DNA from: Alphaproteobacteria bacterium UBA2966
GTDB taxonomy: Bacteria > Pseudomonadota > Alphaproteobacteria > UBA2966
Direction of reading: 5' to 3'
NCBI GenBank assembly: GCA_002348365.1
Contig: DEBC01000008.1
Coordinates: 142,639-171,744, forward strand
DNA: 29,106 nt
Part shown: piece after piece, positions 25,300-29,106 of the stretch
Layout of the letters: the number at the start of each line of letters is the position of its first letter
How positions within the stretch are numbered: position 1 is the stretch's first letter
The notes under the pieces: model-generated
Told to the model about the DNA's origin: nothing
The model's database searches: none
What the model saw: the letters and a program-made list of their open reading frames with translations, nothing else
Program-made: the position numbers and the translations under genes

Positions 25300-25376
25300 C
25301 CGCGTCACGAGTCTCAGGCATTGGGTTTTGTGCCCAACTACGCTATATGCCTTGTGACGCGGCGTTGACTTGCCGC
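25300..25376 (+). other. Structured element downstream of pnp
   Basis: CCGCGTCAC (25300-25308) pairs perfectly with GTGACGCGG (25354-25362). Inside it, AGGCAT (25316-25321) pairs with ATGCCT (25347-25352), and TTGGG (25321-25325) with CCCAA (25333-25337). A competing hairpin, GCGGC (25359-25363) with GCCGC (25372-25376), would break the outer stem. No U-run follows, so it is not a standard intrinsic terminator. It may protect the pnp mRNA 3' end, act as a switch in the leader of the oxidoreductase gene, or be a small RNA. I do not recognise a known family. Confidence 0.5.
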
Positions 25377-25451
25377 CGGTCAGGACCTCGATACCATCTC
25401 AAGCCGCGCGATTGGCGTCCTTGAGAGAGGGGAGGAAATAGAGAAGGTCCA

Positions 25452-26849
25452 GTGAAAGCGCTCAACCCCATACTGATGTCGGGAGCCGAGGTCCTGCCTC
25501 TTGTGGAAGGCGGCAAGGGAATCTCTGCGACCAACGGCGAGAGCTCGGGCGCATGGGCTGCCTGCGGCGGAATCGGGACGTTCTCGGGCGTTAATGCCGA
25601 TTCCTACGATGAAGCCGGAAACATTATTCCGCAGCTCTACAATGGCCGTACCCGAAAAGCGCGGCACGAAGAGTTGGTCCAATACGCGATCGAGGGCGCA
25701 GTGGCGCAGGCGCGAATCGCCCATGAAATGGCCAACGGACTGGGACGGATTCACGTCAATATTCTGTGGGAAATGGGCGGAGCCCAGCGAGTTCTGCAGG
25801 GCGTGCTCGACGGGGCCAAGGGACTCATCCACGGGGTAACGTGTGGCGCTGGAATGCCCTATCGGCTGGCGGAGATCGCAGCCGGTTACGGCATTTATTA
25901 TTATCCCATCGTGTCCTCGGGACGCGCCTTTCGAGCCTTGTGGAAGCGTGCCTATCACAAATTCGCAGAATTCATGGGAGCTGTGGTTTACGAGGACCCC
26001 TGGCGGGCAGGCGGGCACAACGGTCTCAGTAACTCCGAAGACCCGCATACGCCGGAACCCCCGTACCCCCGAGTCGTCGCGCTGCGTGAGCAGATGCGGG
26101 AATTCGGCCTCGATGATGTCCCCATCGTCATGGCCGGCGGCGTTTGGTACCTGCGTGAGTGGGAGGACTGGATCGACAATCCAGAACTTGGACCGATTTC
26201 TTTCCAGTTCGGAACCCGGGCTCTGCTGACCAAAGAGAGTCCTATCCCGGAAGCCTGGAAACAGCGCCTGCTGTCGCTGAAGGAAGGGGATGTCCTGCTG
26301 AACCGGTTTAGCCCGACCGGGTTCTGGTCTTCCGCGGTCCGAAACGACTTCATCGACGAACTCGAGCAACGCAACGCACGCCAAATTGCATTTACGGAAG
26401 AACCGTTTGGCGAACACAGCGTTCCGTTTCCGACAGGCGCGCGCAAGAGGGAAGTCTATGTCACCGAAGCGGACCGTCGGAACGCCGAGGGCTGGATAGG
26501 CGAAGGATTTACCGAAGCACTTCGGACACCCGCATCGACTCTCATTTTCGTCACAACAGAGAAGATGAACCAGATCCGCAAGGATCAAAGCGATTGCATG
26601 GGTTGCCTCAGCCAGTGCCTTTTCTCCAATTGGGCAGAGGCAGATGGTCACTCATCCGGGCGCAAGGCCGATCCCAGAAGCTACTGTATTCAGAAGACGC
26701 TTCAGGATGTCGTGCACTCGGAGCGCACAGACACCAATCTCATGTTTGCTGGCCATGGTGCCTATCGCTTTACGAAAGACCCCTTTTATTCGAATGGGTT
26801 TATTCCAACGGTGCGGGAACTGTTCGAGCGCATCGTCAGCGGCGATTGA
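25452..26849 (+). CDS. FMN-dependent oxidoreductase, nitronate monooxygenase (2-nitropropane dioxygenase) family
   Basis: TIM-barrel flavoenzyme of 465 residues, longer than the 310-380 usual for nitronate monooxygenases. Family features are KGLIHGVTCGAGMPYRLAEIA, AGGHNGLSN (near residue 193) and the phosphate-binding VPIVMAGGVWY. The C-terminal extension of about 130 residues carries Cys382, Cys385 and Cys389 (CMGCLSQC) and SNWAEADG, which could hold an iron-sulfur cluster or a structural metal. The start is GTG 25452 with GAGAAGG five bases upstream. It lies 157 bases after pnp and is followed by irr. The substrate cannot be read from sequence; nitronates, quinones or fatty-acid precursors are all used by relatives. 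Confidence 0.82.
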   Translation: MKALNPILMSGAEVLPLVEGGKGISATNGESSGAWAACGGIGTFSGVNADSYDEAGNIIPQLYNGRTRKARHEELVQYAIEGAVAQARIAHEMANGLGRIHVNILWEMGGAQRVLQGVLDGAKGLIHGVTCGAGMPYRLAEIAAGYGIYYYPIVSSGRAFRALWKRAYHKFAEFMGAVVYEDPWRAGGHNGLSNSEDPHTPEPPYPRVVALREQMREFGLDDVPIVMAGGVWYLREWEDWIDNPELGPISFQFGTRALLTKESPIPEAWKQRLLSLKEGDVLLNRFSPTGFWSSAVRNDFIDELEQRNARQIAFTEEPFGEHSVPFPTGARKREVYVTEADRRNAEGWIGEGFTEALRTPASTLIFVTTEKMNQIRKDQSDCMGCLSQCLFSNWAEADGHSSGRKADPRSYCIQKTLQDVVHSERTDTNLMFAGHGAYRFTKDPFYSNGFIPTVRELFERIVSGD

Positions 26850-26877
26850 ACCTGTAGCGATCGCCGGCAAACAGATA

Positions 26878-26894
26878 TTTGGAGTATTTCCAAA
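26878..26894. promoter_or_regulatory. 17-bp palindrome upstream of irr (possible variant Irr box)
   Basis: TTTGGA (26878-26883) and TCCAAA (26889-26894) flank a five-base centre. The total length and the T3...A3 ends match the Irr box form (TTTAGAA-N3-TTCTAAA as I recall), but positions 4, 7 and 14 differ, with the 4/14 change being symmetrical. It lies 100 bases before irr, so it could serve autoregulation or another Fur-family protein. Confidence 0.4.
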
Positions 26895-26921
26895 GAACGT
26901 GCTACAGCATTGATAGGAAGA

Positions 26922-26949
26922 TTCAATTTTTTCCACATCAAGCTATACT
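26922..26949 (+). promoter_or_regulatory. Candidate irr promoter
   Basis: TATACT (26944-26949) is a good -10; TTCAAT (26922-26927) is a poor -35 with 16 bp spacing. The surrounding 26910-26950 is AT-rich between GC-rich genes. It would give a leader of about 40 bases. Confidence 0.4.
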
Positions 26950-26994
26950 TTTTGCGGCTAGGAATTTGGGGTCAATGACCCGACTGGACGTGTC

Positions 26995-27423
26995 ATGACA
27001 CAGCAGCGCCCATTCACGGATGTGCTCGCGCGCCTCAAGTCGGTGGGGCTTCGGCCGACGCGGCAACGGTTGGCTTTGGCGAAACTGTTGTTCGATGGCG
27101 AGGACAGACACATCACCGCCGAGGCTCTGCATGGCGAAGCGCAGACGGCGAAGGTGCGGGTATCCCTTGCGACCGTATACAACACGCTTCACCAGTTCAC
27201 AGCGGCGGGTTTGCTGCGCGAGGTCGTCGTGGAGGCCGGGCGGTCATACTTCGATACCAATGCCACGGATCATCATCATTTTTTCTTCGAAGAGAGCGGC
27301 ACATTGCAGGATTTTTCCGGTGACGCTGTCTCGCTTCACGGCGTGCCGGAACCCCCGGCCGGGACCGAAATTAGCCGCGTCGACGTGGTCGTGCGGGTCT
27401 GCAGTGAAACCGAGTCGCGCTGA
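26995..27423 (+). CDS. irr: Iron response regulator Irr (Fur family)
   Basis: Fur-superfamily regulator that in alphaproteobacteria senses heme/iron status and controls heme synthesis, storage and oxidative-stress genes. The 142-residue protein has the winged helix (RLKSVGLRPTRQRLALAKLLF, VSLATVYNTLHQFTAAGLLRE) and the Irr-diagnostic FDTNATDHHHFFFEESG with three consecutive histidines, which binds heme in characterised members. The N-terminal heme regulatory motif (GCPWH) of Bradyrhizobium Irr is absent, as in most non-rhizobial Irr proteins. ATG 26995 is used. The rubrerythrin gene after it carries an Irr box in its promoter, supporting the call. Confidence 0.92.
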   Translation: MTQQRPFTDVLARLKSVGLRPTRQRLALAKLLFDGEDRHITAEALHGEAQTAKVRVSLATVYNTLHQFTAAGLLREVVVEAGRSYFDTNATDHHHFFFEESGTLQDFSGDAVSLHGVPEPPAGTEISRVDVVVRVCSETESR

Positions 27424-27449
27424 TTTGCAGCAGCGCCTTAATTTTCTTT

Positions 27450-27466
27450 TCTAGAACTATTCTAAA
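27450..27466. promoter_or_regulatory. Irr box (iron control element) before rubrerythrin
   Basis: The 17-mer TCTAGAACTATTCTAAA matches the Irr/ICE consensus TTTAGAAYNRTTCTAAA (as I recall it) at 16 of 17 positions, including the central Y-N-R. Its core is a perfect TAGAA-CTA-TTCTA palindrome (27452-27464). It ends three bases before the -35 of the rubrerythrin promoter and lies 26 bases after the irr stop codon. Confidence 0.75.
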
Positions 27467-27469
27467 CTA

Positions 27470-27498
27470 TTGACTCTTATCAGCGACCGCGCCATATA
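27470..27498 (+). promoter_or_regulatory. Rubrerythrin promoter
   Basis: TTGACT (27470-27475) and CATATA (27493-27498) are spaced by 17 bp, directly downstream of the Irr box. The transcript would have a leader of about 90 bases in which GTGACG (27501-27506) can pair with CGTCAC (27534-27539). Irr bound just upstream of -35 could repress or help polymerase; position alone does not decide. Confidence 0.55.
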
Positions 27499-27594
27499 GG
27501 GTGACGTGATGTTGACGTCGCTGACGCGCACGCCGTCACGACGCCAAAGAATTCCAAACTTGAACAATTGGTAATCACTCAAAGGGAGGAACCC

Positions 27595-28017
27595 ATGGCT
27601 TCACTTTCAGGCTCAAAGACTGAACAGAATCTCAAAGACGCATTTGCCGGGGAATCACAGGCCAATCGTCGCTATCTCTATTTTGCGCAGAAGGCAGATG
27701 TCGAAGGCTACAACGACGTTTCCGCAGTCTTCCGGTCGACCGCGGAAGGCGAGACCGGGCATGCCCATGGACATCTGGAGTACCTCGAGGAGACAGGTGA
27801 TCCGGCGACGGGTAAACCGATCGGAAACACGCGCGACAATCTTGGCGCGGCGATTGCCGGAGAAACTCACGAATACACTGACATGTATCCGGGCATGGCC
27901 CGCACGGCGCGCGACGAGGGTTTCGATGAGATCGCGGACTGGTTCGAAACTCTGGCAAAAGCTGAAAAGAGCCATGCCGGTCGCTTCCAGAAGGCGCTTG
28001 ACTCAATCGAAGACTGA
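27595..28017 (+). CDS. Rubrerythrin-like diiron protein without rubredoxin domain
   Basis: Four-helix-bundle diiron protein of 140 residues, predicted to reduce peroxide or buffer iron. Diiron ligands are visible: Glu20 (AGESQANRRYLYF), Glu53 and His56 (EGETGHAHGH), Glu90 (AGETHEYTDMY), Glu124 and His127 (KAEKSH). The C-terminal rubredoxin domain of classic rubrerythrin is missing, so an external electron donor is needed. ATG 27595 has a strong AAAGGGAGGA site; the frame extends upstream to 27568 but that is not needed. The Irr box, the adjoining irr gene and the Fe-S protein downstream suggest an iron- and peroxide-responsive unit. Confidence 0.93.
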   Translation: MASLSGSKTEQNLKDAFAGESQANRRYLYFAQKADVEGYNDVSAVFRSTAEGETGHAHGHLEYLEETGDPATGKPIGNTRDNLGAAIAGETHEYTDMYPGMARTARDEGFDEIADWFETLAKAEKSHAGRFQKALDSIED

Positions 28018-28067
28018 TCTCGTGGCGCCCTCGACTGAATTGTCGAACCAGGCGCAGTAACAGAATC

Positions 28068-28095
28068 GGGGGAACGGTGCGCGTTCCCCCTTTTT
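28068..28095 (+). terminator. Intrinsic terminator after rubrerythrin
   Basis: GGGGGAAC (28068-28075) pairs perfectly with GTTCCCCC (28083-28090), with a seven-base loop and five T residues (28091-28095). It is a strong rho-independent terminator 50 bases after the rubrerythrin stop. The next gene starts 45 bases later, so it is either separately transcribed or served by read-through at reduced level. Confidence 0.9.
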
Positions 28096-28140
28096 CTCTC
28101 AGAGGATGACGGGCAAGGCCCGGCCACGTCGAGACAGGCC

Positions 28141-29106
28141 ATGAAAGAAGGCAGTACAGAGGCTCCCATTCGGCATCCAATTCCGTGGCAAGACTCCGCC
28201 TATACGGACATGGATCAGGTCTTGGCCGAAATGACCCGGGTGTTCGACATCTGTCATGGATGCCGGCGCTGTTTCAATCTGTGTAATTCGTTTCCCAAAC
28301 TGTTTGATCTGATCGATGACTCGGAGTCGGGAGAGCTCGATTCAGTCTCTACCAGCGACTACAAGACTGTCGTTGATGCCTGCACCCTGTGCGACATGTG
28401 CTTTATGACGAAATGCCCATATGTCCCACCTCACGAGTTCAACCTCGACTTTCCCCACTTGATGCTTCGCTATCGTGCGGCTGAACGCCGCGTCCAGGGT
28501 TCGGACTTCTCGGTTGAGCAGCTCACAAAAACGGATCGCAACGGAAGGTTGGCGCGCCACGTTGCGCCTGTCGCGAACTGGGTTTCCCGTCGCGGCAACA
28601 GCTTGACCCGCCCTGCCATGGAGGCGGTTGCCGGTATTCACCGGGATGCGGCGCTGCCCATGTTTCACGGCATGACCTTCAAAGCCCAGGCGCGCGCGCA
28701 TGGACCTGACGTCAATGTCGAAGCGCCGGCCCATGGTCGCAAGGCTGTGCTGTACGCCACGTGTTTCGTCAACTACAACAATCCGAACATCGGTAGGGCA
28801 GCTCACGCCGTACTCGCTCACAACGGCGTCCAGACTGAAGTCGTGTATCCCGAATGCTGCGGCATGCCCCAGCTGGAACAGGGCGCCGTCGACGAGGTGG
28901 CAGGCAAGGCTGCGTCCGTTGCCGCCGTCTTGGTACCCTGGATTGAAAAGGGTTACGACATCGTTGCCCTGACACCGAGTTGCGCGCTCATGCTAAAATT
29001 CGAGTGGCCCCTGATCGTGCCAGACAATCAGGATGTGAAGCGTCTCTCGGAAGCAACGTCTGACATTACCGAATACATCGTGGATATCTCGCGGAACGAG
29101 GGGCTG
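28141..29106 (+). CDS. Iron-sulfur CCG-domain protein (GlpC/HdrC-HdrB-like), 3' truncated by window end
   Basis: The reading frame is open from ATG 28141 to the last base (322 codons), so the end lies outside. Two ferredoxin-type cluster motifs are present: Cys38, 41, 44 and 48 (CHGCRRCFNLC) and Cys81, 84, 87 and 92 (CTLCDMCFMTKC). A CCG (cysteine-rich) domain begins at ATCFVNYNNPNIG and contains YPECCGMPQLEQG; a second copy would be expected beyond the window. This is the layout of GlpC and fused heterodisulfide-reductase C/B subunits, which pass electrons. No membrane segment is seen. It may supply electrons to the rubrerythrin or to another partner (inference). I recall relatives sitting between rubrerythrin and a DUF3501 gene. 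Confidence 0.9.
   Translation, partial: MKEGSTEAPIRHPIPWQDSAYTDMDQVLAEMTRVFDICHGCRRCFNLCNSFPKLFDLIDDSESGELDSVSTSDYKTVVDACTLCDMCFMTKCPYVPPHEFNLDFPHLMLRYRAAERRVQGSDFSVEQLTKTDRNGRLARHVAPVANWVSRRGNSLTRPAMEAVAGIHRDAALPMFHGMTFKAQARAHGPDVNVEAPAHGRKAVLYATCFVNYNNPNIGRAAHAVLAHNGVQTEVVYPECCGMPQLEQGAVDEVAGKAASVAAVLVPWIEKGYDIVALTPSCALMLKFEWPLIVPDNQDVKRLSEATSDITEYIVDISRNEGL

Noticed and set aside
25295..25451. tRNA gene in the gap after pnp
   Set aside because: The nested stems do not form a cloverleaf. There is no T-loop GTTCGA-type motif in place and no proper anticodon arm.
25380..26651. 423-codon open frame on the minus strand opposite the flavin oxidoreductase gene
   Set aside because: It is fully antisense to a gene with clear family motifs and a good ribosome site. 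The translated product has no recognisable domain, and long antisense frames are common in GC-rich genes.
1..29106. CRISPR array, insertion sequence, prophage or integrase
   Set aside because: No regularly spaced repeats, no transposase or integrase motifs and no terminal inverted repeats were seen; gene order is conserved core for most of the window.

Overview
The window reads as chromosomal housekeeping DNA from an alphaproteobacterium, most likely Rhodospirillales-like. The evidence is the gene order, a MucR/Ros-type regulator, an alphaproteobacterial Fur without the usual CxxC, an Irr-type Fur paralogue, and the typical alphaproteobacterial N-terminus of IF-2. No rRNA, tRNA, CRISPR array, insertion sequence or phage gene was seen. 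Coding density is high and no gene-free stretch exceeds 300 bases.

Layout. (1) 1-1610: the end of murJ and trpS. (2) 1688-5450: an accessory block between trpS and tsaB. It has a membrane-anchored Bax-like glucosaminidase on the plus strand, facing a tightly packed minus-strand operon (VanX-type D-Ala-D-Ala dipeptidase, polysaccharide deacetylase, HpaI-type aldolase). Three of the four genes act on cell wall or polysaccharide. (3) 5507-8762: tsaB and rimI, then a minus-strand TusA-like gene facing away from mucR, then fur and a PlsC-type acyltransferase. (4) 8898-14401: miaB, phoH, ybeY, corC and lnt, tightly packed and starting behind a promoter with an embedded inverted repeat. (5) 14614-15798: an XRE regulator and trmB. 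metK, which I recall lying between these genes in relatives, is absent. (6) 15959-25294: the transcription/translation supercluster rimP-nusA-ylxR-infB-rbfA-truB-rpsO-pnp. It is preceded by a promoter plus intrinsic-terminator attenuator and contains a three-hairpin leader before pnp. (7) 25452-29106: an FMN oxidoreductase of the nitronate monooxygenase family with a C-terminal cysteine cluster, then irr, a rubrerythrin and a CCG-domain iron-sulfur protein that runs off the end.

How the parts work together. Regions 3-6 are mostly core information processing: tRNA modification (t6A by TsaB, ms2i6A by MiaB, m7G46 by TrmB, psi55 by TruB), ribosome maturation (RimP, RbfA, YbeY, RimI), transcription elongation (NusA) and RNA decay (PNPase). 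The most interesting accessory logic is at the right end. A nearly perfect Irr box (ICE-like, 16 of 17 positions against the consensus as I remember it) sits directly upstream of the rubrerythrin promoter, just after irr itself. A second 17-bp palindrome of related form lies upstream of irr. This suggests a self-contained iron/heme-responsive peroxide-defence module: Irr, rubrerythrin and a two-cluster Fe-S CCG protein.

Nothing here is clearly a new defence system or mobile element. The best leads are RNA- and operator-level structures (the rimP attenuator, the pnp leader, the structured element downstream of pnp, the miaB promoter palindrome), the Irr/rubrerythrin/Fe-S module and the wall-remodelling insert.
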